A stretch of DNA of 64,000 nt. Origin: Hansschlegelia quercus. Lineage in GTDB: Bacteria > Pseudomonadota > Alphaproteobacteria > Rhizobiales > Methylopilaceae. The notes under the pieces are model-generated. The model had not been told where the DNA came from. It saw nothing but the letters and a program-made list of their open reading frames with translations, and searched no databases. A program made the translations under genes and the position numbers. Where the stretch lies: assembly GCF_004310425.1 (NCBI RefSeq), contig NZ_SIUB01000004.1:278416-342415 (forward strand), given 5' to 3'. This document shows, piece by piece, positions 8,808-17,892 of this stretch. Position 1 is the first letter of the stretch; each line of letters begins with the position of its first letter.

Positions 8808-10457
8808 TCAACCTGCGGTTCGATCGAACGCAACGCGTCCGCGGGAGGCGACATAGTCGACTTGAAGCGTGCGGAGTTCGTCGACCGCGACCGTGAACGG
8901 GTCCCGCTCCAGGGCGATGACGTCGGCGTATTTGCCGGGAGCGAGACTGCCCTTGACGTCGTCTTCGCCCAGAGCGGCCGCGGCGTCGATGGTGTGAACC
9001 CTGAGCGCTTGATCCAGCCTCAGCGCCTCGTGCACGTCAATGAACGATCCGGAAAAGGTCTGTCGCTTGAGGCAGCACCAGACGCTGAACAGCGGGTTGG
9101 TGGCCTCGGTCTCCGACCCGATCCAGACGTCGGACGAGCCGTTCAGCCGCCAGCCACGCGACATCAGCGACTTGAACGGGAAGCGCCCCTGTGCGCCGAA
9201 CTCTCCCAGATAGTCGGGGAAGTATTCGCCAAACGTGTAGATGAAAACCGGCTGCGGAACAGGGATGATTCCGGCGCGCGCCCACCAGTCCATCGTCCGC
9301 TCGCGTGGCATCAGATTGGCTGCATGCTCGACCCGGGTGCGCGTCTTGCCCGATGACGCGCCGCCGAGTTCGTCGATGACGCTGCACAGCCATTCCTGCG
9401 CCCTGTCGCCGTTCGCATGCACGGAAAGCTGGAGGTCCGCCTCCTGGCTGAGTTCGAAGGCGCGCCGGAAGAAATACTTCGGGAACGCGATTTCGCCGCA
9501 GCCACCTGTCAAATAAGGGCAGGTCGTCGCCGCGCTTTTTGCTGAGAAGCCGCCATCGGAGAACAGCTTGATCCCCTGGATGCGGAGAGCTGACTGCCGC
9601 GAGGACAGAGCGATGTGACTCCGCCAATCCGCCGCCTGCTCGAGCTTGAGCGTACCGGGCGCCCACAGATACACGCGATAGCTGACCGGGAGCTCTCCGG
9701 CCTGCGCCATCGCGTCAAATGTCTCGACCCCGTCGACGGTCTCGGAGATCTCGCCGATCGTCGTGACGCCGAACCTCGTGAAGTACTTCTCCAGCCCGAT
9801 GCGGAAGGCGTCGCGAAGCTGGCTGCGGTCGACATGCGGAAATGGCAGTAGCGTGTCCATCTCCTTGACGACGCCGGTGGGATCGCCGTTCGCGTCCCGC
9901 TCGACGACGGGCAACCCGGTCACGCTGTAATCCGCGGGCTTGTAGTTCCGGTCGATGCCGGCGACTTCAAGCGCCTTAGTATTCAGGACCGTGATGTGCC
10001 CCCCGGCGCGCACTGCGACAGGACGGTCGCGGCTGACGCGATCGAGATCCGCTCGGCTGGGAAGTCGCCCGTCCCGGAGCTTGCGATCGAAGAAAAGATT
10101 GCCCTGCCCAACGATCCAGCCCTCGCGATCCCGGCCGCCGTCCACCAACGCGTCGCAGACGTCTTCGATCGAGCCGCATCTCGGGGCGCGAACGTCCACG
10201 GTCTCGTAGTCGGTGCGGAAAACGACCTCGCTATGGGCGTGAACGTCGACAAAGCCCGGCATGATCGGGCGGTCACCGAGGTCGCGCACCTGGGTGTTGG
10301 GTCCCGTCAATCCTTCCGCTTCCGCACGGCGGATGACGCGCAGAATGCGCTCGCCGCGGATCGCCACGCCGTGCGCGCCCTCGTCGGCGCCGTGCTGCAT
10401 GGTGATCGCGCGGCCGCCCAGGATGATGAGGTCTGCCGGCCCTGCCTCGTCCGACAT
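8808..10457 (-). CDS. Metal-dependent amidohydrolase, YtcJ-like
   Basis: This 549-residue protein has the amidohydrolase superfamily layout. A small beta domain leads to the metal motif RPIMPGFVDVHAHSEV (HxH at the first strand of the barrel). The YtcJ-type stretches GIKLFSDGGFSAKSA and LQLSVHANGDRAQEW follow, then the terminal SLAPGKYADVIALERDPF. It likely hydrolyses an amide, carbamate or cyclic C-N bond in the cytoplasm. Its start ATG overlaps the stop of the upstream luciferase-like gene (TGATG), so the two are coupled. Together they suggest oxidation of the substrate followed by hydrolysis of the product. Confidence 0.85.
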   Translation of the reverse strand: MSDEAGPADLIILGGRAITMQHGADEGAHGVAIRGERILRVIRRAEAEGLTGPNTQVRDLGDRPIMPGFVDVHAHSEVVFRTDYETVDVRAPRCGSIEDVCDALVDGGRDREGWIVGQGNLFFDRKLRDGRLPSRADLDRVSRDRPVAVRAGGHITVLNTKALEVAGIDRNYKPADYSVTGLPVVERDANGDPTGVVKEMDTLLPFPHVDRSQLRDAFRIGLEKYFTRFGVTTIGEISETVDGVETFDAMAQAGELPVSYRVYLWAPGTLKLEQAADWRSHIALSSRQSALRIQGIKLFSDGGFSAKSAATTCPYLTGGCGEIAFPKYFFRRAFELSQEADLQLSVHANGDRAQEWLCSVIDELGGASSGKTRTRVEHAANLMPRERTMDWWARAGIIPVPQPVFIYTFGEYFPDYLGEFGAQGRFPFKSLMSRGWRLNGSSDVWIGSETEATNPLFSVWCCLKRQTFSGSFIDVHEALRLDQALRVHTIDAAAALGEDDVKGSLAPGKYADVIALERDPFTVAVDELRTLQVDYVASRGRVAFDRTAG

Positions 10458-11530
10458 CAGGCAAACTCCGGTTCGGGAGCCAGCGCCGGGATGACCTCAC
10501 GGCCGATCAGCTCGATGGAGCGCATGATGTCGTCATGCGGCATGCCGTCGATCCGCAGCAGCACCTCCTGGACGCCGCGCTGCGTCAGCTCCTTCAGGCG
10601 CTTCACGAAGTCGTCGGGCGAGCCCACCAGGACAGAAGGCGTCTCGGTCAGCAGATAATCCATGTCGCCGCGTCGCTCGAGCAGGCGCACGATTTTCTGG
10701 TCGAGATATTCGTAGGAGGCGTTCTTTGCGAGCGGGCCGTATAGATCGAGGATGAAGTCGAAATAGCCAAGCGTGACGTCGCGCGCCTTGCTGGCCGCTT
10801 CCGCGCGTGTCTCCGCACAGAACGAACTTGCGACGTAAAGCCCGGCCATTTCGGTCCGCGCGGGGAACGTCGATCTGCCCGCGGACAGCCCTTCGGCATA
10901 AGCGTCGATGCAATCTTGCAGGTAGTCGAAGCCGAAGTAGTTCTCGAATGTGAGCGCGCCGATGCCGATCTCGCCCGCGTTCTTGTGCGACTGCACGCTG
11001 GATGCGGCGACGAAAACAGGGGGGTGCGGCCGTTGGAGCGGCTGCGGAACGATCTGCCGTCGGGGGATCTTCCAGAACGGTCCGTCGTGCTCGACATACT
11101 CGCCGCTAAACAGCTTCACGAGGACGGCCATCGAGTCCTCCCATTGCGCGCGGGTTTGCGAGGGGTCGACGCCGAAGGCCGCTAGCGTCGTCAAATTGTT
11201 CGAGCGGGCCGTGCCGAGTTCCGCACGACCGCCGGAAATGGCGTCAAGCGTGAACAGCCGCTCGGCCACCAGAATCGGGTGGTTCCACGCCAGTAGCACC
11301 GAGCACATGATGCGCAGCTTGATCGACTTCGTGTGCCGGGCCACTGCTGCGTAAAGCACCTCGGGCGCCGCGACGGTGAAGCGCGGCGGGCTGAAGTGCT
11401 GCTCTGACGTGCCCCAGCACGAGAAACCGAGCTGGTCCGCGAGCGCGACTTCTTCGATCATCTCCTCATAGCGCTGGGCGTAACTGACGCCCGGCATGAC
11501 CTCGCCTTCCTGAAGCAGCCCGATCTTCAT
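10457..11530 (-). CDS. LLM-class flavin-dependent monooxygenase (bacterial luciferase-like), copy 1
   Basis: This 357-residue luciferase-like (beta/alpha)8 protein shows GFSCWGTSEQHFSPP (the conserved E-H-H/F region), IMCSVLLAWNHPILVAERL, and RAELGTARSNN followed by the typical WKIPRRQIVPQPLQRPHPPV segment. Such enzymes use reduced FMN from a partner reductase to oxygenate C-N, C-S or C-H bonds. It is first in an operon with the amidohydrolase and the flavin reductase. It is about 70% identical by eye to the protein at 18229-19308, so the cluster keeps two diverged copies in opposite orientation. Confidence 0.9.
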   Translation of the reverse strand: MKIGLLQEGEVMPGVSYAQRYEEMIEEVALADQLGFSCWGTSEQHFSPPRFTVAAPEVLYAAVARHTKSIKLRIMCSVLLAWNHPILVAERLFTLDAISGGRAELGTARSNNLTTLAAFGVDPSQTRAQWEDSMAVLVKLFSGEYVEHDGPFWKIPRRQIVPQPLQRPHPPVFVAASSVQSHKNAGEIGIGALTFENYFGFDYLQDCIDAYAEGLSAGRSTFPARTEMAGLYVASSFCAETRAEAASKARDVTLGYFDFILDLYGPLAKNASYEYLDQKIVRLLERRGDMDYLLTETPSVLVGSPDDFVKRLKELTQRGVQEVLLRIDGMPHDDIMRSIELIGREVIPALAPEPEFA

Positions 11531-11665
11531 GAAACCAACCCTATCCGGAACGCGCTTCTACCGCGACCTCGCATACCGTATCCAGCCGAAAAATCCGTTG
11601 TCAATGCCGAAATCCGCGTTATCGTGGCTACATAACTTCCGTAATCCGAGATTGGGAGCGCCGCT
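11531..11665. promoter_or_regulatory. Divergent promoter region between LLM monooxygenase copy 1 and cobW-like gene, with shared motifs
   Basis: This is 135 bases between divergent genes. It contains GTCAATGC at 11600-11607, running into CCGAAATCCGCG at 11607-11618, and CGTAATC at 11640-11646 (reverse complement GATTACG). The same 8-mer appears in the promoter regions at 6748-6994 and 17893-18005, and the 12-mer CCGAAATCCGCG is repeated exactly on the minus strand at 17893-17904. This is a candidate operator. Confidence 0.45.
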
Positions 11666-12679
11666 GTGGGGAGAGAGAAGGCGGTTCCGGTGACTGTGCT
11701 CACCGGCTTCCTCGGAGCCGGAAAGACCACCATTCTCAATGCCGTGCTCAGCGCTCCCCGCGGCCAGAAGCGCTATGGCGTCATCGTCAACGAGTTCGGG
11801 GCGATCGGCGTCGACGGAAGCCTTGTGATCGGCGCCGACGAGGACGTGATCGAACTCGCCAATGGCTGCCTGTGCTGCAGCGTTCGCGGCGACCTGATCG
11901 GCGCGCTGGAGACGCTGCTGGAGCGCGGAGGCGAACTCGACGCGATCCTGGTCGAGACGACGGGTCTTGCCGACCCTGGCCCGATTGCCGCAACTTTTCT
12001 GCTGGACGATGATCTGAGTGATCGGGTTCGACTGGACGGCGTCGTGACGGTCTTGGACGCGGTCCATGTCGAGCGGCAGCTTGCCGAGGAGGACGTGGCG
12101 GCGAGCCAGATAGCCTTTGCGGACCTGCTGGTGCTGGCGAAGAGCGACATCGTCAACCCTGCACAGCGGCTGGCTGCCGAAGAAGCCGCGCGCGCGCTCA
12201 ACAGTGCGGCTCCGCTTTTGCGCAGCGAGCTTGGCGATCTCGATATCGAGGCGCTGTTCGGGTTGCGCGCTTACGACCTCAACACATCGAGGCTTGGTTT
12301 CTCGGCGGTCCCGGCAGTCGACGGCGCAAGATCCAGCCACGCGATGTCCTGCGTCTCTCTGACGCTAGACCGCTCGCTGGATCCCGCTCGCTTCATGGAT
12401 TGGATGCAGGATCTCGTTCGCGCACGCGGTCGCAGCATCCTTCGTTCCAAGGGCGTCGTGTCACTGCAGGGCGAAGATCGCCGCCTTGTGTTTCAAGGCG
12501 TGCAGACAATGCTGGATGGCGACGTTCGAGAGCGCTGGGCGCCGGACGAGGATCGTCGAAGCCGGCTCGTCTTCATCGGTCGAGACATGGACAAAGCCGA
12601 ACTTCAAGCGGGGCTGGAGGCCTGTATCGCTCATCCATCGACCGCGCCGCAGCGTTGCAGGCCGGTGGCCGCTTCGTGA
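11666..12679 (+). CDS. CobW/COG0523 family GTP-binding metal chaperone
   Basis: This 337-residue protein starts at GTG 11666. It has Walker A GFLGAGKTT (residues about 14-22), the COG0523 metal-binding motif CLCC (residues 68-71, in NGCLCCSV) and the switch-like ETTGLADPGPI. A C-terminal CobW_C region contains FMDWMQDLVRARGRSILRSKG. G3E GTPases of this type deliver a metal ion (Zn, Co, Fe) to a client enzyme. The only obvious metalloenzyme nearby is the amidohydrolase at 8808-10457, so it may be the client, but that is inference. Its TGA overlaps the GTG of the next gene. Confidence 0.9.
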   Translation: MGREKAVPVTVLTGFLGAGKTTILNAVLSAPRGQKRYGVIVNEFGAIGVDGSLVIGADEDVIELANGCLCCSVRGDLIGALETLLERGGELDAILVETTGLADPGPIAATFLLDDDLSDRVRLDGVVTVLDAVHVERQLAEEDVAASQIAFADLLVLAKSDIVNPAQRLAAEEAARALNSAAPLLRSELGDLDIEALFGLRAYDLNTSRLGFSAVPAVDGARSSHAMSCVSLTLDRSLDPARFMDWMQDLVRARGRSILRSKGVVSLQGEDRRLVFQGVQTMLDGDVRERWAPDEDRRSRLVFIGRDMDKAELQAGLEACIAHPSTAPQRCRPVAAS

Positions 12680-13608
12680 GGGCTGATGGACGTCTCGCCG
12701 GGGTTCTCAGCCCGACTGCGGCGGTCGCCGTCGCATCCATTTACTGGGGAACGTCGTGGTGGCCGATGCGCATCCTCAAGGAGCGCGGGCTCGACTCGGA
12801 ATGGGCGATCTTCCTCATGCTGGGAATCGTCTCGCTCGCCCTTAGTCCCGCAGCATGGGCGGCGCGCAAGGCCTGGACTCGCCACTGGCGCAGCTTCCTG
12901 GTGGCCGGGATCATGGGCGGCGCATCGCTTGCCTGCTACTATCTCAGCGTCAATCTGACGACCGTCGCGCGGGCGACGCTGCTGTTCTACCTGTCGCCGG
13001 TCTGGACGACGCTGATCGAGTTCGTCGCGCTGCGGCGACCGATCAAGCCGGGTCGAATGCTCGAGATCGCTTTGGGTTTCGGCGGACTGCTCGTCACGCT
13101 GGCTCCGGGGGGAAACGCGTTCGCCGGCGCCAATATCGGCGATGGGCTTGCATTGCTCGCAGGCGTGACCTTCGCGGTGGCCACCTTCTTGATGTACCGC
13201 TCGCCGGAGGCGGGCGGCGCGGCCTTTACCTGGGCCTGCGCCCTTGGGGCGGCGATGGTAACGAGCGTCGCGGGCATGATCTTCAATCCCGACGGACTCG
13301 CGCGCGCAGCCGCGGCCTCAGGAGGCGCCGTTGCGCTGCTGGGTCCCGCCGCGCTGTTCGCGATCCTCATCTTCTTGCCGATGAACCTGCTGACCTACTG
13401 GGGCGCAAGCCGGCTGTCGCCCACACGGGTGTCGGTGATCCTGATGTGTGACGTCATCGTCGGAATCATGTCCTCCGCGCTCCTCACCGACGACCACATC
13501 GGACCGCATGAACTCGTCGGGTGCGGCCTGATCCTGGGCGCAATTCTGGTCGAGCCGATCAGGCTGCGCCTCCGGAGCGCTCATCCCCAGGCGGATGCGG
13601 CGAACTGA
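12676..13608 (+). CDS. DMT-superfamily transporter (EamA type)
   Basis: This is 310 residues from GTG 12676, which overlaps the stop of the cobW-like gene (GTGA). A longer frame from 12400 runs antiframe through cobW and is rejected. It has about ten hydrophobic segments in two halves, each an EamA repeat: the first contains GASLACYYLSVNLTTVARAT and SPVWTTLIEF, the second NLLTYWGASRLSPTRVSVIL. These inner-membrane carriers export or import metabolites such as amino acids. It may export a toxic intermediate of the pathway; the substrate is unknown. Confidence 0.85.
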   Translation: MRADGRLAGVLSPTAAVAVASIYWGTSWWPMRILKERGLDSEWAIFLMLGIVSLALSPAAWAARKAWTRHWRSFLVAGIMGGASLACYYLSVNLTTVARATLLFYLSPVWTTLIEFVALRRPIKPGRMLEIALGFGGLLVTLAPGGNAFAGANIGDGLALLAGVTFAVATFLMYRSPEAGGAAFTWACALGAAMVTSVAGMIFNPDGLARAAAASGGAVALLGPAALFAILIFLPMNLLTYWGASRLSPTRVSVILMCDVIVGIMSSALLTDDHIGPHELVGCGLILGAILVEPIRLRLRSAHPQADAAN

Positions 13609-13642
13609 CCAACCTGCAACAACACGAAACGGGAGAAGACGC

Positions 13643-13978
13643 ATGCTGGACTGGAACGGCTATCGCGAACAACTTGGCGGCGCGATGGGCGAGATCGCGC
13701 AGCTCAATCCGGACCTCATGAAGGGTCATGACATCCTTGCGGCGTCTGCGACGGCCGCGAGGGCGCTCGACGCCAAGACGCGGGAGCTCATTGCGATCGC
13801 GGTCGCCGTCACGACGCGCTGCGACGGCTGCATCGCGTTTCATGTCAAAGGCGCCAAGGACGCGGGCGCGTCCAAGGAGGAGATCGCGGAGGCGCTGACC
13901 GTCGCGGTCGCGCTGAACGCCGGCGCAGCGCTGGTCTATTCCGCGCGGGCGCTCGACGCGCTCAAGTCGTCGGAATGA
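13643..13978 (+). CDS. Carboxymuconolactone decarboxylase/AhpD-like protein
   Basis: This is 111 residues from ATG 13643, preceded by GGGAG at a good distance. It shows the alkylhydroperoxidase-like fold: a helix ending TRELIAIAVAVTTRCDGCIAFH with the CxxC pair at residues 60 and 63 and a His at 67, then AGASKEEIAEALTVAVALNAG. The CxxC/His triad is the AhpD peroxidase centre, so a redox role is more likely than lactone decarboxylation. The stop overlaps the ATG of livG (ATGA). Co-transcription with transport genes suggests protection from peroxide made by the flavin monooxygenases, which is inference. Confidence 0.85.
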   Translation: MLDWNGYREQLGGAMGEIAQLNPDLMKGHDILAASATAARALDAKTRELIAIAVAVTTRCDGCIAFHVKGAKDAGASKEEIAEALTVAVALNAGAALVYSARALDALKSSE

Positions 13979-14805
13979 TCTCGGAGAGCGCAAAAAAGAC
14001 GAGCCGGGCGGCGCATGCGCCGTCCGGTCGGTCATCGGATCTGCAGGGCTTGGGCGAGCCAGTCCTTGTCGCCCGGGGCTTGAGCAAGGAGTTCCGTGGC
14101 TTCCAGGCAGTGAGCGGGGTCGACCTCTCGGTTGCTCGCGGCTCGATACACGCGCTGATCGGCCCGAACGGCGCCGGCAAGACGACCTGCTTCAACTTGC
14201 TGACGAAGTTCCTCGCGCCGAGCTCTGGCGAGATCATCTACAAGGGCCGCGACATCACGCGGACAAAGCCGGCCGACGTGGCGCGGCTTGGCCTGGTGCG
14301 GTCTTTCCAGATCTCCGCAGTGTTCGGGCGGCTCACCGTTCTGGAGAATGTCCGGATCGCGCTGCAGCGGCGCAAGCGTGGCGACTCGTTCGACTTCTGG
14401 CGCTCGGAACGTGTTCTGCACGCGCTCGACGGCGAGGCTCTTGCTCTCTTAGAGGAGGTTGGCCTCGCGGCTTACTCCGCCGCGCCAGCGCTCAGCCTGT
14501 CCTATGGTCGCAAGCGCGCTCTCGAGATCGCAACCACGCTCGCCCTCGACCCGGACATGCTGCTGCTCGACGAGCCGATGGCTGGCATGGGCCGAGAGGA
14601 CGTAGAGCAGACAGCTTCTCTTATCCGCCATGTCTCCGTCGGCCGCACCATCCTGATGGTCGAGCACAATCTTTCGGTGGTCGCAGAGCTGTCGGACCGG
14701 ATCACTGTTCTGGCTCGTGGCCGGATTTTGGCGGAGGGCGATTACGCCACCATCTCCAAAGACCCGCGCGTCGTCGAGGCATATCTGGGAGCGCGACATG
14801 ACTGA
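13975..14805 (+). CDS. livG: Branched-chain amino acid-type ABC transporter ATPase LivG
   Basis: This is 276 residues with about 28 poorly conserved N-terminal residues before the domain starts (VLVARGLSKEFRGFQAVSGV). It has Walker A GPNGAGKTT at about 63-71, the Q-loop in RSFQISAVF, a signature of the LivG form (SLSYGRKRALEIA) and Walker B DMLLLDEPMAGM. It is the first of four tightly packed Liv genes; the start overlaps the previous stop, and the stop overlaps livF. It energises uptake through livH/livM. The family includes transporters for branched-chain amino acids, amides, urea and aromatic compounds. Confidence 0.92.
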   Translation: MISESAKKTSRAAHAPSGRSSDLQGLGEPVLVARGLSKEFRGFQAVSGVDLSVARGSIHALIGPNGAGKTTCFNLLTKFLAPSSGEIIYKGRDITRTKPADVARLGLVRSFQISAVFGRLTVLENVRIALQRRKRGDSFDFWRSERVLHALDGEALALLEEVGLAAYSAAPALSLSYGRKRALEIATTLALDPDMLLLDEPMAGMGREDVEQTASLIRHVSVGRTILMVEHNLSVVAELSDRITVLARGRILAEGDYATISKDPRVVEAYLGARHD

Positions 14806-15520
14806 CGCTCCCGCGGCCTCTCCGCAACCGCTGCTCTCTGTGCAGGCTCTGGAGGGCTGGTATGGCGAGAGCCACGTGCTGCACGGCATGACATTCGACG
14901 TCGCAAGCGGCGAGGTCGTTTCACTTCTCGGGCGCAACGGCGCCGGCAAGACCACCACCTTAAGGGCCATCATTGGCGTGCTCGGCAAGCGCCGCGGCTC
15001 CGTCACCTGCGCCGGGGTCGAGACCATCGGCATGCCTGCGCGTTCGATCGCGCGCCTCGGCGTGGGCTATGTTCCGGAAGAGCGTGGGATCTTCGCCGGT
15101 CTGTCGGTCCAGGAGAATCTAACCTTGCCTCCCAAGCTCCGTCCCGGCGGAATGGATCTGGAGCAGATCTACCGCCTCTTTCCAAACCTCAAGGAGCGGG
15201 CGCGCAGCCCAGGCACAAAGCTTTCCGGAGGTGAGCAGCAGATGCTGGCCATCGCCCGCATCCTTCGGACCGGCTCCAAGCTCATCCTGCTCGACGAGCC
15301 GACGGAGGGTCTTGCGCCGGTCATCGTCGAACGCATTGCCGAGGTCATTCAACGCCTGAAGGCGGACGGCTACACCATCATTCTGGTGGAGCAGAACCTG
15401 CGTTTCGCCCAGTCGATCGCCGGGCGCTTTGTCGTCGTCGAACAGGGCCGCGTGGTCGATGCAATTTCGAACGAAAGCGGCTGTCGGCTCCACCAGCTCC
15501 ACGCCTATCTGGGCGTCTGA
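14798..15520 (+). CDS. livF: Branched-chain amino acid-type ABC transporter ATPase LivF
   Basis: This is 240 residues from ATG 14798, which lies inside the end of livG. It has Walker A GRNGAGKTTT, the LivF-type VGYVPEERGIFAGLSVQENL, signature LSGGEQQM, Walker B LILLDEPTEGLAP and switch region VEQN. It pairs with LivG to form the ATPase heterodimer of the transporter. Confidence 0.93.
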   Translation: MTDAPAASPQPLLSVQALEGWYGESHVLHGMTFDVASGEVVSLLGRNGAGKTTTLRAIIGVLGKRRGSVTCAGVETIGMPARSIARLGVGYVPEERGIFAGLSVQENLTLPPKLRPGGMDLEQIYRLFPNLKERARSPGTKLSGGEQQMLAIARILRTGSKLILLDEPTEGLAPVIVERIAEVIQRLKADGYTIILVEQNLRFAQSIAGRFVVVEQGRVVDAISNESGCRLHQLHAYLGV

Positions 15521-15539
15521 CAATGGCCACGATCCAACG

Positions 15540-16427
15540 ATGAGCACGATCTTCGGCATTCCTTCGAATGCGCTTTTCAGCCAGCTGCTGGTCGGACTGA
15601 TCAACGGCTCTTTTTACGCGATGTTGTCGCTCGGACTTTCGATCATCTTCGGCCTGCTGAACGTGATCAACTTCGCCCATGGCGCGATGTACATGGCGGG
15701 CGCGTTCGTCGCATGGATCCTGCTGAACGAGGCCGGCATCGGCTATTGGTGGTCGCTGTTGCTCGCGCCGCTTGTCGTGGGCCTGTTCGGGGCAGCCTTC
15801 GAGCGCCTGCTGCTGGCGCGCCTCTACAAGATCGATCACCTTTACAGCTTGTTGCTGACCTTCGGGCTCGCGCTGATCATCCAGGGATCCTTTCGCCAGG
15901 TCTATGGCTCCTCAGGCCTGCCTTACGCGATCCCGGCGGCGCTTTCCGGCGGGCAGAAGCTACCCTTTATGTTCCTGCCGAACTATCGAGCATGGGTCGT
16001 CGTCGCGTCTCTTTCAGTCTGTGTCGCGACATGGCTGCTGATCGAGAAGACCAAACTTGGGGCCTATCTTCGCGCTGCGACTGAAAACCCGGCCTTGGTC
16101 GAGGCCTTCGGCGTCAACGTGTCTCTTCTGCGAACGATGACGTATGCCTTCGGGGTCGGGCTGGCCGGGCTGGCAGGCGTTCTTGCGGCGCCGATCTATT
16201 CAGTCAGTCCGAGCATGGGCGCGGACACAGTCATTGTCGTGTTCGCCATCGTGGTCATCGGCGGTATGGGATCGATCCTGGGCTCGATCGTCACCGGCTT
16301 CGGGCTCGGGCTGATCGAGGGCATGACCAAGGTCTTCTATCCGCAAGCTGCCTCTACCGCGGTCTTCGTCATCATGGCGCTGGTGCTGATCATGAAGCCC
16401 GCGGGCCTTTTCGGGCGCGCATCGTGA
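15540..16427 (+). CDS. livH: Branched-chain amino acid-type ABC permease LivH
   Basis: This is 295 residues from ATG 15540, 19 bases after livF. It is a multi-spanning permease with the LivH opening FSQLLVGLINGSFYAMLSLG and NVINFAHGAMYMAGAF, and the coupling loop GAYLRAATENPALVEAFGVN. The last two bases of its stop overlap the GTG of livM (GTGA). It forms half of the inner-membrane channel with LivM. Confidence 0.93.
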   Translation: MSTIFGIPSNALFSQLLVGLINGSFYAMLSLGLSIIFGLLNVINFAHGAMYMAGAFVAWILLNEAGIGYWWSLLLAPLVVGLFGAAFERLLLARLYKIDHLYSLLLTFGLALIIQGSFRQVYGSSGLPYAIPAALSGGQKLPFMFLPNYRAWVVVASLSVCVATWLLIEKTKLGAYLRAATENPALVEAFGVNVSLLRTMTYAFGVGLAGLAGVLAAPIYSVSPSMGADTVIVVFAIVVIGGMGSILGSIVTGFGLGLIEGMTKVFYPQAASTAVFVIMALVLIMKPAGLFGRAS

Positions 16428-17410
16428 GCGACGTCGTTCAATCGCCTGCGTCTCCTTCGAGCCTGCCCGACAGCAGGGCCAAAACGCCAAAGGCGATACG
16501 GCTTTATCTGGGCGTTCTGCTCGGCATAGCGGCGGCTCTCGTCGCCCTCCCGTTCGCGGTCTACCCGATCTTTCTCATGAAGGTGCTGTGCTTCGCGCTG
16601 TTCGCTCTCGCCTTCAACCTGCTTCTTGGCTTCGGCGGGCTGCTGTCATTTGGCCATGCCGCTTTCTTCGGCGGCGCGGCTTACGTCTCGGCGCACGCAG
16701 CCAAGGTGTGGGGTCTGAACCCGGAGGCAGCTATCGCCTGTGGGGCGCTGGCTTCCATGGGCCTGGGCGTCATCATCGGCTGGCTTGCGATACGTCGACA
16801 AGGCATCTACTTCGCGATGATCACCCTGGCGCTCGCGCAGCTGGTCTATTTCGCCTGCCTGCAGGCGAAATTTACAGGCGGTGAGGACGGCGTCCAAGGC
16901 GTCCCCCGGGGCCATTTGTTCGGCTTGTTCAACCTTGCCGACGACCGCGTTCTCTACGCGATGGTGGCCGCCATCTTCATGGCTGGCCTTCTGGCGATCC
17001 TGCGGGTGATCCACTCGCCCTTCGGACAGGCTCTCAAAGCGATCCGCGAGAACGAGGCGCGCGCCACGTCGCTCGGCTTCCGGGTCGAGCGCTACAAGCT
17101 CGCTGTTTTCATCTTGTCCGCCACTCTGGCCGGGACCGCAGGCGCCACCAAGGCCGTTGTGTTCCAGCTCGCATCGCTGACCGACGTTCACTGGGCAACA
17201 TCGGGAGCTGTGATCTTGATGACCCTCGTTGGGGGCATGGGAACATTGTTCGGACCCATCGTCGGGGCCTTCGTTGTCGTCGGCATGGAAAGCTATCTGG
17301 CGCCCTTTGGCGCATGGCTCACGATTGTTGAAGGTTTGATTTTCGTAACCTGCGTAATCCTGTTTCCGAACGGATTTGTCGGAGCTCTCGCCAAGAAGAC
17401 GGCGCGATAG
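16424..17410 (+). CDS. livM: Branched-chain amino acid-type ABC permease LivM
   Basis: This is 328 residues from GTG 16424. It has the LivM core ALAFNLLLGFGGLLSFGHAA, GVIIGWLAIRRQGIYFAMIT, and the ATPase-contact loop ALKAIRENEARATSLGFRVE, with about nine membrane segments. It completes the Liv transporter. No binding protein is encoded in this operon; the HAAT-type protein at 1356-2564 is the obvious candidate partner. Confidence 0.93.
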   Translation: MSDVVQSPASPSSLPDSRAKTPKAIRLYLGVLLGIAAALVALPFAVYPIFLMKVLCFALFALAFNLLLGFGGLLSFGHAAFFGGAAYVSAHAAKVWGLNPEAAIACGALASMGLGVIIGWLAIRRQGIYFAMITLALAQLVYFACLQAKFTGGEDGVQGVPRGHLFGLFNLADDRVLYAMVAAIFMAGLLAILRVIHSPFGQALKAIRENEARATSLGFRVERYKLAVFILSATLAGTAGATKAVVFQLASLTDVHWATSGAVILMTLVGGMGTLFGPIVGAFVVVGMESYLAPFGAWLTIVEGLIFVTCVILFPNGFVGALAKKTAR

Positions 17411-17880
17411 GATCGCGGAGCCGGTTGTCCGGATCGTGATCTCGTTGGGCCGAAAGCGGGATCGTCATCCAAAAATGCAAGCGAACTGACGCGGACCGCG
17501 CTGCTGCGGGTCGTAGACGGCATAGCTCCCTTGGGGCTTTGCCGCCGAAGGCGAAGCCCAACCGATAAAACGTCGAAAAGGGCGCGGTCACTGAGCGGCC
17601 CCAGATCTTGCCAGGCTCCGATCGACCGATGGGATCGCGTCCAAGCTCTGCCTCGGCCGCCGCTGAACGCGACGACAGCGTCATACGTCTTCAGGTCGGT
17701 TGGATGTCGCCTCGAACAGCACGGTGACGCGGCTCCAGACAGTCTCTCCGAGAGACCCAAGTGGCTCGAGATCGATGACTATGCCATGGCCGTCGCGCTG
17801 GAGCTCTGTGATCAGCGCCCTGTCAGCAGCATCGCGGCGTGAGGGCGGCGTCGTTTGGGTGAAGAGATCCGGCACTCCAA
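17411..17880 (-). other. Non-coding stretch with a possible gene remnant
   Basis: No intact gene is seen between livM and the next promoter region. On the minus strand, a short open piece ending at the TGA at 17465-17467 reads GSYAVYDPQQRGPRQFACIF, which looks like a genuine protein C-terminus. It is cut off by a stop about 40 codons upstream. I do not recognise the family. The stretch may be a decayed gene. Confidence 0.25.
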
Positions 17881-17892
17881 ACAGGTTATTTC

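Noticed and set aside
12400..12675. In-frame upstream extension of the DMT transporter
   Set aside because: This part runs out of frame through the cobW-like gene and has no transporter features; the GTG at 12676 overlapping the cobW stop is a much better start.
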